The notes beneath the pieces were generated by a model. It saw nothing but the letters and a program-made list of their open reading frames with translations, made no database searches and was not told the origin of the DNA. Below, piece after piece: positions 34,481 through 43,328 of a stretch of 64,000 nucleotides of DNA; the stretch's first letter is position 1, and each line of letters begins with the position of its first letter. Both the position numbers and the translations under genes were made by a program. The stretch is from Chishuiella changwenlii (lineage in GTDB: Bacteria > Bacteroidota > Bacteroidia > Flavobacteriales > Weeksellaceae): the NCBI RefSeq assembly GCF_900142565.1, contig NZ_FRBH01000003.1, forward strand, positions 1 through 64,000. The letters are read 5' to 3'.

Positions 34481-35464
34481 TTAATTATTTTGCCAACCCT
34501 CTAACCATTTTACTAATGTTTCAACCCAATCTTCTCTATCATTAAGACAAGGGATGTATGTAAATTGTTCACCTCCAGCGTGTTCAAAATCCTCTTTTCC
34601 TTCCATAGAAATTTCTTCTAAAGTTTCTAAACAATCAGCAACAAAAGCAGGCGTACAAACAGCAATGTTTTTAACACCATCTGTTGGGAAATTTTCCAAA
34701 GTTTCGTCTGTATAAGGCTTTATCCATGGATCTGTTCCTAAACGAGATTGAAAAGAAGTGAAGTATTTATCTTCTGGTAATTGTAAATATTCTGTAACCA
34801 ATCTTGTTGTTTCCAAGCATTGGTTTCTGTATGTTTCTATTGGTAATTTACTACGTTTTGCAGCAGCAATTGCTTTACGATCGTGTCTTTCTGGAATACC
34901 ATGATAAGAGAATAAAAGTTTATCATAATTCTCAGGTAATTTTTCTTTTATAGAGTCACCCAAAACTTTTATATAATCTGGATGATTGTAAAAGGCTTTT
35001 AAAAATTGTACGTTTACATCTTTAAATTTCTTTTTCTGAACATCTAACACTTTATCTGCAACAGTTTCTGTTGTTGACATTGTGTATTGAGGATAAAGAG
35101 GAACGACTAAAATATCGCGAACACCTTTATTATAAAGTTCCTGAATTCCGAATTCTATAGATGGATTTTTATAGCGCATAGCTAATCCAACAGGAATGTT
35201 CATTTTTTCTTGAACTTTTTCGCGTAAAATTTTAGAGTAAACAATTAATGGAGAACCTTTATCTGTCCACACTTTCTTGTAAGCTTCAGCAGATTTTATT
35301 GGTCGTTTGGGTAAAATAAATAATTCAACAATCATTTTACGAATTAACCATGGTGTATCAATTACTTTTCCATCCATTAAAAACTCACGTAAATAAGTTC
35401 TTACATCTTGTACTTCGGTAGAATCAGGAGAACCTAAGTTCACTAATAATATTCCTTTACTCAT
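34481..35464 (-). CDS. hemH: Ferrochelatase
   Basis: 327 residues. Inserts Fe(II) into a porphyrin ring as the late step of haem synthesis. Seen: GILLVNLGSPDSTEVQDVR at the start, KVWTDKGSPL, a LLFSYHGIPERH motif with the conserved catalytic His, SFQSRLGTDPWIKPYTDE and TPAFVADCLETLEEI with the conserved Glu residues. No C-terminal 2Fe-2S cysteine cluster is evident. The other haem genes of this window (hemACDE) are 12 kb away and on the other strand. Confidence 0.95.
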   Translation of the reverse strand: MSKGILLVNLGSPDSTEVQDVRTYLREFLMDGKVIDTPWLIRKMIVELFILPKRPIKSAEAYKKVWTDKGSPLIVYSKILREKVQEKMNIPVGLAMRYKNPSIEFGIQELYNKGVRDILVVPLYPQYTMSTTETVADKVLDVQKKKFKDVNVQFLKAFYNHPDYIKVLGDSIKEKLPENYDKLLFSYHGIPERHDRKAIAAAKRSKLPIETYRNQCLETTRLVTEYLQLPEDKYFTSFQSRLGTDPWIKPYTDETLENFPTDGVKNIAVCTPAFVADCLETLEEISMEGKEDFEHAGGEQFTYIPCLNDREDWVETLVKWLEGWQNN

Positions 35465-35572
35465 AATTCTTTTTATCTAAAAAAATATTGCGTTCTTTGT
35501 AGCTGTAAAAGTAAGAAGGATTATTTAAATTGTACTTCGTAATTTTATCATTATAATTTATATCATCATTTT

Positions 35573-36610
35573 ATGTCAGATTTATTAAATCCTGATAAAG
35601 AATTTTATCCAGACGATGACTTAAGTCACGAAAATACCGTTCGCCCGCAAAGTTTTGATGATTTTGCAGGGCAAGCCCATATTTTAGAAAATTTAGAAGT
35701 TTTTGTAAAAGCATCTAAACTTCGTGGTGAAGCATTGGATCATGTTTTGTTACATGGACCTCCAGGTTTAGGAAAAACAACATTGGCAAATATTATTGCA
35801 AATGAATTAGGTGTTGGAATTAAAATTACATCAGGTCCAGTTTTAGACAAACCAAGCGATTTAGCAGGTTTGCTAACAAATCTTGAAGAGAATGATGTGC
35901 TTTTTATTGATGAAATTCATAGAATGTCTCCCGTTATAGAAGAGTATTTATACTCTGCAATGGAAGATTTTAAGATTGATATTATGATAGAATCTGGACC
36001 AAATGCACGTTCAGTTCAAATTGGTCTTAACCCTTTTACTCTAATTGGAGCTACAACACGATCTGGATTATTAACAGCACCATTACGTGCTCGTTTCGGA
36101 ATTAATTTTAGATTCGAATATTATAATGTAGAATTATTAAGTTCTATTGTAGAGCGTTCTTCTCGTATTCTAAACACACCAATAGATTTTGAAGCAGCGA
36201 TAGAGATAGCTGGTAGAAGTCGTGGAACTCCTCGTATAGCAAATGCTTTATTAAGGAGAACACGAGATTTTGCTCAAATAAAAGGAAATGGAAAAATAGA
36301 TTTATCTATTTCAGAATTCTCTTTAAAAGCACTTAAAGTTGATGATAATGGATTAGATGAAATGGATAATAGAATTTTATCTACAATTATAGAAAAGTTT
36401 AAAGGAGGACCAGTAGGTATTACAACTTTAGCAACAGCAGTTGGTGAAAATGGAGGAACTTTGGAAGAAGTTTACGAACCATATTTAATACAAGAAGGTT
36501 ATTTAATGCGAACAGCTCGTGGAAGAGTTGCGACAGAAAAAGCCTATAAACATATTGGTGTAAAATATCGTGGAGAAAACTCACCACAAACTGATTTGTT
36601 TGATTTGTAA
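35573..36610 (+). CDS. ruvB: Holliday junction branch-migration helicase subunit RuvB
   Basis: 345 residues. AAA+ ATPase that drives branch migration with RuvA. Seen: [12 protein letters not shown], Walker [11 protein letters not shown] (61-70), Walker B FIDEIHRM (111-118), [10 protein letters not shown] sensor region, the arginine finger block [10 protein letters not shown], and the C-terminal winged helix with [15 protein letters not shown] and [11 protein letters not shown]. Complete and normal. Transcribed alone ahead of the repeat-rich gap and queG. Confidence 0.96.
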   Translation: MSDLLNPDKEFYPDDDLSHENTVRPQSFDDFAGQAHILENLEVFVKASKLRGEALDHVLLHGPPGLGKTTLANIIANELGVGIKITSGPVLDKPSDLAGLLTNLEENDVLFIDEIHRMSPVIEEYLYSAMEDFKIDIMIESGPNARSVQIGLNPFTLIGATTRSGLLTAPLRARFGINFRFEYYNVELLSSIVERSSRILNTPIDFEAAIEIAGRSRGTPRIANALLRRTRDFAQIKGNGKIDLSISEFSLKALKVDDNGLDEMDNRILSTIIEKFKGGPVGITTLATAVGENGGTLEEVYEPYLIQEGYLMRTARGRVATEKAYKHIGVKYRGENSPQTDLFDL

Positions 36611-36715
36611 ATGAAAGTTGTTTTAAAATAGTTTTGTCCAATTTCTCGATACAATTTTTCTTCATTTCATTTCGAAAAATCACTCGAATGAATAGAAACT
36701 TAATAGGATGTGATG

Positions 36716-36780
36716 TTGAAACAAGTTCAACATGACACTGTGTGTTTTAAGTACTAATTTGTCACATTGAGCTTGTCGAA
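36716..36780. repeat. REP-like imperfect inverted repeat
   Basis: The left arm TTGAAACAAGTTCAACATGA (36716-36735) and the right arm TCACATTGAGCTTGTCGAA (36762-36780) are imperfect reverse complements, able to fold into one long hairpin. The right-arm type (TTCGACAAGCTCAATGTGAC on the other strand) is a familiar dispersed intergenic sequence in flavobacterial genomes. Bases 36611-36715 otherwise show nothing. Confidence 0.6.
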
Positions 36781-36804
36781 ATGTTATTAAGAATTAATTT
36801 TGCA

Positions 36805-36860
36805 CTAACATCTAACATCTAACATCTAACATCTAACATCTAACATCTAACATCTAACAT
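36805..36860. repeat. Heptanucleotide tandem repeat (CTAACAT) x 8
   Basis: Eight perfect, uninterrupted copies of CTAACAT end 8 bases before the GTG start of queG. Because 7 is not a multiple of 3 and the unit contains TAA, the array puts stops in all three forward frames, so it is not coding. It lies where promoter or ribosome-binding spacing would be affected by copy-number slippage. Confidence 0.95.
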
Positions 36861-36868
36861 CATAAATA

Positions 36869-37810
36869 GTGCTTCTCGAAACAGCGGAACATATTAAAGT
36901 AAAATGGACTCAACAAATCAAAGATAAAGCTGAAATGTTGGGGTTTGTTTCGTGCGGGGTTGCCAAAGCAGATTTTTTAGAAGAAGAAGCACCTCGATTA
37001 GAATCTTGGTTAAATAATAATTACCATGGAGAAATGAGCTATATGGCAAATAATTTCGATATGCGATTAGATCCAAGATTATTGGTTGAAGATGCAAAAT
37101 CTGTTATCTCTTTAGCTTATAATTATTACCAGAATTTGGATAGAAATCCAGATGCTTATAAAGTAGCTATGTATGCACAAGGTGAAGATTATCATTTTGT
37201 GGTAAAAGAAAAAGTGAGAGAGTTATTAGAATATATTCAAGAAGAAATAGGAGAGGTTAGTGGACGAGCTTTTGCAGATTCTGCTCCAATTCTAGAGCAT
37301 GCTTGGGCAAAAAAAGCTGGAATAGGTTGGGTTGGAAAAAATTCGTTGACATTATCAAAACAAAAAGGTTCTTTTTTCTTTTTAGCTGAATTAATAATAG
37401 ACTTAGATTTAGAATACGATCATCCTATAGAAACAGATCATTGTGGAAAATGTACACGTTGTATAGATGCTTGTCCTACAGAAGCCATATTACCAAATAA
37501 AACGGTTAATGGAAGTCAATGCATATCGTATTTTACAATAGAATTGAAAGATCAAATACCTACTGAATTAAAAGGAAAATTTGATGACTGGATTTTTGGT
37601 TGTGATATTTGCCAAGAAGTTTGCCCTTGGAATCGTTTTTCTCTTCCTACAAAAGAAAGTCGTTTTGTTGGAAACGAAAAAATTAATCAATTTTCAAAGA
37701 ATGATTGGAAAGAAATAACAGAAGATGTATTTAAAGAAATATTTAAAAAATCGCCTGTTAAACGAACAAAATATGATGGTTTAAAACGGAATATAAATTT
37801 TATGAATTAG
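36869..37810 (+). CDS. queG: Epoxyqueuosine reductase
   Basis: 313 residues. Reduces epoxyqueuosine to queuosine in the tRNA wobble base using cobalamin and two 4Fe-4S clusters. Seen: [17 protein letters not shown], the LSLAYNYY-type active-site region ([10 protein letters not shown]), [17 protein letters not shown], ferredoxin-like [16 protein letters not shown] and [11 protein letters not shown]. The only start before a close in-frame stop (TAA at 36863-36865) is GTG at 36869, right after a heptanucleotide repeat. The length is at the short end because the HEAT-repeat extension of some homologues is absent. Confidence 0.93.
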   Translation: MLLETAEHIKVKWTQQIKDKAEMLGFVSCGVAKADFLEEEAPRLESWLNNNYHGEMSYMANNFDMRLDPRLLVEDAKSVISLAYNYYQNLDRNPDAYKVAMYAQGEDYHFVVKEKVRELLEYIQEEIGEVSGRAFADSAPILEHAWAKKAGIGWVGKNSLTLSKQKGSFFFLAELIIDLDLEYDHPIETDHCGKCTRCIDACPTEAILPNKTVNGSQCISYFTIELKDQIPTELKGKFDDWIFGCDICQEVCPWNRFSLPTKESRFVGNEKINQFSKNDWKEITEDVFKEIFKKSPVKRTKYDGLKRNINFMN

Positions 37811-37825
37811 TTTAAAAAACCTCTA

Positions 37826-37870
37826 TCAATAAAAAAATCTGCTTTTACAAAAAGCAGATTTTTTTATTGA
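37826..37870. terminator. Strong bidirectional terminator
   Basis: A perfect 21-base stem with a 3-base loop (centre ATCTGCTTTT-ACA-AAAAGCAGAT, extended by A7/T7 and TCAAT/ATTGA). It separates queG from the convergent fibre-like gene at 37877. Confidence 0.9.
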
Positions 37871-37876
37871 TATCAT

Positions 37877-38656
37877 TTAATTAGCAGGAATACTAAAAAA
37901 GTAATTCTCCATTAAATTAACCCCTTTATAAGCAGTCGGATTGTCATAAGTATATCGACTATGTTGAATAGTCGTAACATCTGACTGAACATTAAAGTAA
38001 ATTGTTATGTTATTACTTGTTGTATTTGTATATACAAACGATTGCGTCATTTCAAAATCTTTTCCTATAAATGGTTGAAAATTCGTACTTCCAAAAATTG
38101 GTGTTTCACCACCAGCATTACTGTTGTTTGTCCCTAAGTTTTTAGTTCCTACATAGGTTCTAAAATAACCATTTGTTGCAGTTGTTAATACATGTAATTT
38201 AATATAAATCATGTGTGTACCAGGAGTTAACGAGATACTGGAAATACTATTGAAATTATTATTTCCTAAATTTGTGTCAGCAGCCCAAGAGAATGTCCCA
38301 ACAATTGGAGTTTTATTAAATAAAACAATATCTTCCCAAGTACCCACACCATTTGCATCCGTATGTAATACACGACCATCAGCTTGATTTCCGTCTACTA
38401 TTTTAATTCCTGGAATAGGAGTAGAAACAGTTCCATTAGTTTTAATATCTAATTTTGTAGCAGGATTAATTAATCCAATCCCTACATTTCCTGTATTAGA
38501 TATAATAACATCATCTGTTTTATTATTGTTGTTTGGATCGCTAGCTGTATTTGAATTTACATGAAAAACTCCTTGTGGAGCACTTGTATTAACCCCTATT
38601 TGAGCGTTTAATGTTATTGATATGAGAGTAAATAAATATAAAATGTTCTTATACAT
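37877..38656 (-). CDS. Secreted fibre-like protein, paralog of 40138-40917
   Basis: 259 residues: signal peptide, then two NVGIG-x-x-x-P-A-x-K-L-D type motifs (GNVGIGLINPATKLDIKT) as in tail-fibre-like surface proteins, a VLHTDANGVGTWEDI linker, and a C-terminal beta domain of about 140 residues (PGTHMIYIKLHVLTTATNG, KDFEMTQSFVYTNTTSNNI). The paralog at 40138 matches along the whole length. No T9SS sorting domain is visible. Probably a surface or extracellular fibre tip; the C-terminal domain recalls TNF/C1q-like jelly rolls, which is a guess. Confidence 0.6.
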   Translation of the reverse strand: MYKNILYLFTLISITLNAQIGVNTSAPQGVFHVNSNTASDPNNNNKTDDVIISNTGNVGIGLINPATKLDIKTNGTVSTPIPGIKIVDGNQADGRVLHTDANGVGTWEDIVLFNKTPIVGTFSWAADTNLGNNNFNSISSISLTPGTHMIYIKLHVLTTATNGYFRTYVGTKNLGTNNSNAGGETPIFGSTNFQPFIGKDFEMTQSFVYTNTTSNNITIYFNVQSDVTTIQHSRYTYDNPTAYKGVNLMENYFFSIPAN

Positions 38657-38670
38657 GGTTAAAATTTTTG

Positions 38671-38678
38671 CAAAACTA
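38671..38678 (-). promoter_or_regulatory. Probable -7 box for the gene at 37877-38656
   Basis: TAGTTTTG on the minus strand matches TAnnTTTG, 15 bases before the ATG; the paralog at 40138 has an equivalent box. Confidence 0.5.
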
Positions 38679-38888
38679 CGTCTTTTTTGAATAAATTATC
38701 TGTAATTTTAACAATTTTAAACATTGATTAAGAATATTTTAAGATTTGAAATGAATAGAAATTTCCCTTGTAAACTTTCTGTTTTAGCAGTTTTATACTA
38801 TAATATATGCTATTAATTCTACCTTTATCTAAAGCAATAAAAATGTACAATCAATAGCATTAATACTATGTTTTATATTGACAAAAAC

Positions 38889-39806
38889 TTATTGATTTAT
38901 CCTTGCGATATCAATAATTTTAATTCCAATTTGACCTGGTAATCCTTGAGAAGCAGCAGTATCTACACGAAAAACTAATCTATACCCTACATTAATTGAG
39001 GAATTGTCTGCAATTGTAGAGAAAAAGATTTGAAAAGGAGTTTCATGTCCAGTATTTAAACCTCCAGGGACAACAATAGAATCTTCATAAATTAACGCTC
39101 CTGTTCCAATAGATTCTACTCTAACGTTAAAATATTTTGTTGCAGCAGGAGGATTATTTCCCATAATAAATGACATGTTTAATCTATAAAAATTTCCATT
39201 ACCATTTATAGGAGCTTCTAAAAGAGCATAATTATTGGCTCCAGATCCAGAAACAACTTTTACAATATCACTAGGGGAACCATTAGATACACCGCCAGGA
39301 TATACGCCTGTTACATACGTAGGATTAGTACTTGTAGATGGACTATTTTGCATTAATAATCCATACGCTTGTGTACCACTTAAGGTTAAAAAATTAGACT
39401 GATTCATTGCTATTTTTACTGCACCAGGGCGACTATTAGCAAAGGAAGATGTTGCTGGTGTAACAGAATCATTCAGTTTTTTCCAAACATCTCCATCAAA
39501 GTAATAATAACCAGAAGAAGTTACATTAATTGTTTTTCCTGCAGGAGTTCCAGTAACAGCTTGTGTAATAAAAACAATAGCTCCAGTCTGACCTTCAAAA
39601 TTTGAGGTTGTTTTGATATATAACGCATCTTTAGATTTAAGTTGATTTCCAGTTAATCTTGGTGCAATTACACCATCTGCAGAAGTATTATCTGTAGGTT
39701 TTCCTGTAACATCTAAAGTTGTTTTTGGTGTGGTAGAATTAATTCCGACTTGACCAAAAGTCATAGCAGATAATACAAAAGTAATTAAGTAAAATACTTT
39801 TTTCAT
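38889..39806 (-). CDS. Secreted fibre-like protein
   Basis: 305 residues with signal peptide (TFGQ). The start VGINSTTPKTTLDVTGKPTD and VIAPRLTGNQLKSKDALY belongs to the same fibre-head type as its neighbours; then GYYYFDGDVWKKLND, frequent just before variable tips. The C-terminal 180 residues are beta-rich (FYRLNMSFIMGNNPP, YRLVFRVDTAASQG) and unlike the neighbours. It lies between two paralogous fibre genes but has its own promoter region. No enzyme motif seen. Confidence 0.55.
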   Translation of the reverse strand: MKKVFYLITFVLSAMTFGQVGINSTTPKTTLDVTGKPTDNTSADGVIAPRLTGNQLKSKDALYIKTTSNFEGQTGAIVFITQAVTGTPAGKTINVTSSGYYYFDGDVWKKLNDSVTPATSSFANSRPGAVKIAMNQSNFLTLSGTQAYGLLMQNSPSTSTNPTYVTGVYPGGVSNGSPSDIVKVVSGSGANNYALLEAPINGNGNFYRLNMSFIMGNNPPAATKYFNVRVESIGTGALIYEDSIVVPGGLNTGHETPFQIFFSTIADNSSINVGYRLVFRVDTAASQGLPGQIGIKIIDIARINQ

Positions 39807-40075
39807 TTAGGTTAGGTTTTTTCGTTGGTTGGTTATGAAATTAAAAAATTATTTTTTTATATAGGCTTATTAATAAAACGGTTAATTGTTTATAAATGAA
39901 TAATTTGTTGCAAATAAACAAAAGAAAAATGAAAAAAAAATATTTTTTTTGAAAAAGTAATAACAGTTAATAGGTAGATGGTGCTGAATAAATATATAAG
40001 TACTGATAACAGTATGTTTTATGTAGAATTAATTTCTGTTTTAATTTATTTAATAATAGATTTTGAGACATAAAA
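39807..40075. other. AT-rich intergenic stretch
   Basis: No gene, RNA or repeat could be supported here. It presumably holds the promoter of the gene at 38889-39806, but no good TAnnTTTG box was seen near the start. A long A run (about 39940-39950) interrupts it. Confidence 0.5.
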
Positions 40076-40112
40076 AAAAACCAACATGATGATTTATCAT
40101 ATTGGTTTTTAA
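40076..40112. terminator. Terminator after the gene at 40138-40917
   Basis: AAAACCAACATGA pairs with TCATATTGGTTTT (one G-T pair) around a short loop; T run follows on the minus strand side. Confidence 0.7.
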
Positions 40113-40137
40113 ATATAGTGTAAACTTTTATTTTTTA

Positions 40138-40917
40138 TTAGTTGGCAGGCATACTCATGAAATAGTTTTCTATAAGATTAACTCCTAAAAAAGTAGTTCT
40201 TCTATCATATGTATACTCACTACGTCTTACAGCATTACTATCCGATTGTAAATTAAAATACAGAGATACATTATGCGCTTCAGTATTTGTATAGACAAAT
40301 GATTGCGTCATTTCAAAATCTTTTCCTACATAAGGCTGAAAATTTGTTCCTCCTAATAAAGGATTATCATTAGAGTTTGAGTTGTTTCGACCTAGATTTC
40401 TTGTACCAACATATGTTCTTAAAAAACCGTTATTTGGTGTATTTAAGACATGTATTTTTATATAAATCATATGTGTACCAGGAGGAACAGAAATAGTAGA
40501 AATACTATTCCACCCTGTATTCCCAATATTTGTATGAGCAGCCCAATTAAAAGTTCCTATTACAGGATTTTTATTAAATAGGGTAACATCTCTCCATGAA
40601 GTTACACCATTAGCATCAGAATGCAATACTTTCCCTTCACCTTGACTTCCGTCAACTAATTTAAAACCAGGTACTGGAGAAGAAGAGTTTCCAGATGTTT
40701 TTACGTCTAATTTAACTGCAGGAGATGCATGTCCTATACCAACATTACCAGTATTAGCTGCAACAACAACATCATCATCAGTTCTTGTATTAGTTGGATT
40801 ATTAGCTGTTGAATTAATATGTAAAACACCCTGAGGATTGTTTGTGTTTATACCTACTTGCGCATAAGAATGCATTGAAATTAGAATGGTAGATAAGTAA
40901 AATAGTTTTTTTAACAT
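40138..40917 (-). CDS. Secreted fibre-like protein, paralog of 37877-38656
   Basis: 259 residues, same length and order as the paralog: signal peptide (HSYAQ), GNVGIGHASPAVKLDVKTS, VLHSDANGVTSWRDV, then the C-terminal domain with PGTHMIYIKIHVLNTPNNG and KDFEMTQSFVYTNTEAHNV, ending NLIENYFMSMPAN. Differences cluster in the C-terminal loops (for example VRRSEYTYDRRTTF), suggesting divergence in what they contact. Not in one operon with its paralog; each has its own box and terminator. Confidence 0.6.
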   Translation of the reverse strand: MLKKLFYLSTILISMHSYAQVGINTNNPQGVLHINSTANNPTNTRTDDDVVVAANTGNVGIGHASPAVKLDVKTSGNSSSPVPGFKLVDGSQGEGKVLHSDANGVTSWRDVTLFNKNPVIGTFNWAAHTNIGNTGWNSISTISVPPGTHMIYIKIHVLNTPNNGFLRTYVGTRNLGRNNSNSNDNPLLGGTNFQPYVGKDFEMTQSFVYTNTEAHNVSLYFNLQSDSNAVRRSEYTYDRRTTFLGVNLIENYFMSMPAN

Positions 40918-40934
40918 AGAGTTTTCATTTTTTT

Positions 40935-40942
40935 CAAAATTA
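40935..40942 (-). promoter_or_regulatory. Probable -7 box for the gene at 40138-40917
   Basis: TAATTTTG on the minus strand matches TAnnTTTG, 18 bases before the ATG, in the same position as the box of its paralog. Confidence 0.5.
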
Positions 40943-41126
40943 CATATTTTTTGATTAAAAAAAGAGTTTTTTTTAATTTACATATTGATTACTAACCTTT
41001 TAAGTGTTGCTTTATTCTTGATTTAATGAGTGTGTATTTTCAAATTATTTAGCTTATATAAATAAAAAAATAAATTATTATTCAAAAAATAATCTATTTT
41101 TATACCTTGAGATAAAATAAATAATT

Positions 41127-41807
41127 ATGAGAAAAATTTTACTTTTACTTATAGTTTTTCATTCATATTTTGTACATGCACAGTTTGGTATTGTACAAGA
41201 TAAAGATGGATTTGTTAATGTTAGAGAAGAAGAAAATACAACTTCTAAGATTTTACAAAAAATAAATAACGGAACGGTTTTAGCAATTGATCAAGAAGTG
41301 GCTAATTCGCAATGGGTTTTGGTAGAGTATGAGCCAGAAGCTAATGGTTATGTCTTTCATGATAGAATTAAAAAAGTAGAAGACTTCCAAAGTATTGATG
41401 CTGTGAAACTAACAAATAATTCTGTGAACTTTGAGATAAATGATCTTAAGATTTTAATAGAAACTAAAAAATTTGATAAAAATAATCACATCATAACTAA
41501 AGAAGGAAACTTAATTTATGCTATTGATGGTGAAGAGATTTTAGGAACAGATGGAATATTGCCCCAAAATGAATATCAATCATTTAAAATTTATTATAAA
41601 GATAATCTAGTTAAAGTTCCAGATAATTTTTATAAAAAATTATATAATATCGAAACTAAAAAATTTCGATTAACTTATAATAAAGATTCAAATCAATATT
41701 ATTTGTTCGGTACATTTAGCGATGGCGCTGCAACTTATGATGCTATTTGGGTTATACAAGAAGGTAAAATAATAAAGCATATTGCTCAAATTAATTTTTA
41801 TGCGTAG
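41127..41807 (+). CDS. Secreted protein with bacterial SH3 domain
   Basis: 226 residues with signal peptide (YFVHAQ). Residues about 20-80 form a bacterial SH3-like domain (GFVNVREEENTTSKILQKI, NGTVLAIDQEV, WVLVEYEPEANGYVFHDRI). The remaining 140 residues are unassigned beta-rich sequence (YDAIWVIQEGKI near the end). Head of a three-gene plus-strand operon; its stop overlaps the next start. Probably periplasmic, perhaps binding peptidoglycan or a peptide, as many SH3b domains do. Confidence 0.6.
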   Translation: MRKILLLLIVFHSYFVHAQFGIVQDKDGFVNVREEENTTSKILQKINNGTVLAIDQEVANSQWVLVEYEPEANGYVFHDRIKKVEDFQSIDAVKLTNNSVNFEINDLKILIETKKFDKNNHIITKEGNLIYAIDGEEILGTDGILPQNEYQSFKIYYKDNLVKVPDNFYKKLYNIETKKFRLTYNKDSNQYYLFGTFSDGAATYDAIWVIQEGKIIKHIAQINFYA

Positions 41808-42333
41808 AAAAATATATTTGTCGATTATTATAGTAGTAATCAGTTTTGTAAATGGTTTAGCTCAGAAAATATCAACAACACAATTTGGAGATATTAAAAG
41901 TAAAATGAATAATGTAGAGGTTTCAAAGTTAAATCCTAAACAACTTACCGTAATGGATGTTAGTAATGAAGATATGCCTGAACAAGACATAACAATTAAC
42001 GGCATTACTTATCATGTTGTTTATTACAACAATTTAAAAACAAAAAAACTTGAAGTCTATTCAGTTTCTTCAACATCTAAAAATCTTTCTACATTGTCTG
42101 GAATAAAAGTAGGAAGTACATTAAATGATTTATGGAAGAATTATAAGAACTATGATATTTCTGTAAAGAACAATTTTGATACAAGAAACAATGAAAATTC
42201 TAAACGAATTTTTATTTTAAATGATATAGATAATGGCTCTTCTTTATATTTTTATTTAAATAAAAATACTATTTCAGAAATAAAATTAGTGAATGAATCT
42301 GCTTATTTAAACAATAATATTTATGAAAACTAA
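41800..42333 (+). CDS. Exported protein, family of three paralogs (member 1)
   Basis: The start is taken at the ATG at 41800, giving MRRKIYLSIIIVVISFVNG and a good signal peptide; an upstream ATG at 41782 would add six residues and a longer overlap. The mature part shares with the genes at 42323 and 44883 an ISTTQ/R...IK..M start, a SxSSTSKNLSTLSGIKVGST block, DLWKNY, and a terminal strand-rich half. The family is not recognised. It overlaps the previous gene by 8 bases and the next by 11, so all three are translationally coupled. Confidence 0.6.
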   Translation: MRRKIYLSIIIVVISFVNGLAQKISTTQFGDIKSKMNNVEVSKLNPKQLTVMDVSNEDMPEQDITINGITYHVVYYNNLKTKKLEVYSVSSTSKNLSTLSGIKVGSTLNDLWKNYKNYDISVKNNFDTRNNENSKRIFILNDIDNGSSLYFYLNKNTISEIKLVNESAYLNNNIYEN

Positions 42334-42817
42334 TCTTTTATATTGCTTATTTTTAATTAATTCTTTTGTTGTATCGGCTCAGATAACAACTACAAGAATG
42401 AATGAGTTTAAAATTGAAATGTCTTCTAATGACGTTTTAAAATTAATGGGTAATAAACCTGCAGCAATAGCAGATGATACAGAATTTAAAGTAAAACAGA
42501 AAGGAATAGAATATACGGTGTATGTTGGAAAAGGTTATTTAAGCGGAGAGGAGGATATTTCTTATTTAAAATCTATTTCTACAACAAGTAAAGCAATTAA
42601 AACAATTTCTGGTTTAGGAGTAGGAAACTCCTTAGAAGATTTATGGAAAGCTTATTCTGATAAATACACTGTTTATGTAAACAAGGCAACAGAAAATACA
42701 AGAGAATTTACGATAGAAGACGAAGAAAATGGAACAAGACTTACATTCTATTTAAAGAAAGAAATTGTAATAAAAATTGAAATTAATTCTTACAATCCTG
42801 AAGAGTGCTTTTTATAG
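42323..42817 (+). CDS. Exported protein, family of three paralogs (member 2)
   Basis: 164 residues with signal peptide (FVVSAQ). Shows ITTTRMNEFKIEMSSNDVL, ISTTSKAIKTISGLGVGNSL, EDLWKAYSDKY and a DEENGTRLTFYLKKEIV strand pair, matching members 1 and 3. The conserved G-[IL]-x-V-G-x-[ST]-L-x-D-L motif followed by a helix looks like a hairpin used for binding or assembly, but its role is unknown. Last gene of the operon starting at 41127. Confidence 0.6.
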   Translation: MKTNLLYCLFLINSFVVSAQITTTRMNEFKIEMSSNDVLKLMGNKPAAIADDTEFKVKQKGIEYTVYVGKGYLSGEEDISYLKSISTTSKAIKTISGLGVGNSLEDLWKAYSDKYTVYVNKATENTREFTIEDEENGTRLTFYLKKEIVIKIEINSYNPEECFL

Positions 42818-42891
42818 GAAGATGATTTCTTAACTTAAGTCAATGTTAATCTTATTTCAATCCAATTACTTTGCATAATAATTAGTTAATT

Positions 42892-43230
42892 ATGCAAATC
42901 AATATAGCTGTTTTTGGAAAGAATAAAGAAATTGTTGAAACATTAAATCGTGTTATCAATAACAATGTAGCGTGGAAAGCTTTTTGTGCATTTACACAAA
43001 CCGATTTAGAAGAAATTTTAAAACAAAATCCAATTAAAATAGTTCTTTATAGTAGTGGAATAGGAGAAGAGGAGACAATTCTTTTAGAAAACTGGTTAAA
43101 TGAAAATTATCCTAATGTAAAGCAAATTCATCATTATGGAGGAGGAAGTGGGTTACTTTTATGTGAGATAAATAGTGCCTTGTCTGAAGGAAAGGTAATA
43201 CAGAAAGCAAGAAAAAATCATCTTATTTAG
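42892..43230 (+). CDS. Hypothetical 112-aa cytoplasmic protein
   Basis: No signal peptide. The sequence alternates strands and helices (MQINIAVFGKNKEIVETLN, IKIVLYSSGIGEEE, NYPNVKQIHHYGGGSGLL) as in a small Rossmann-like or receiver-like alpha/beta fold, but the phospho-acceptor Asp and signature Lys of a receiver are not evident. The HHYGGGSG loop is distinctive. It stands alone in a gap between operons. No function assigned. Confidence 0.5.
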   Translation: MQINIAVFGKNKEIVETLNRVINNNVAWKAFCAFTQTDLEEILKQNPIKIVLYSSGIGEEETILLENWLNENYPNVKQIHHYGGGSGLLLCEINSALSEGKVIQKARKNHLI

Positions 43231-43328
43231 AATTAATTAGATATAATTTAAATATTTCGTACCGAATTTTGTTTTAAATAGACGATATTCAGTACGATTT
43301 TTTTATTTTTGTATACTTTTTATAAGGT

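Noticed and set aside
36805-36860. Short regular repeat as a possible CRISPR array
   Set aside because: Units of 7 bases with no spacers; a simple tandem repeat.
41782-41799. Alternative earlier start for the exported protein at 41800
   Set aside because: The six extra residues spoil the signal peptide and increase overlap with the previous gene.
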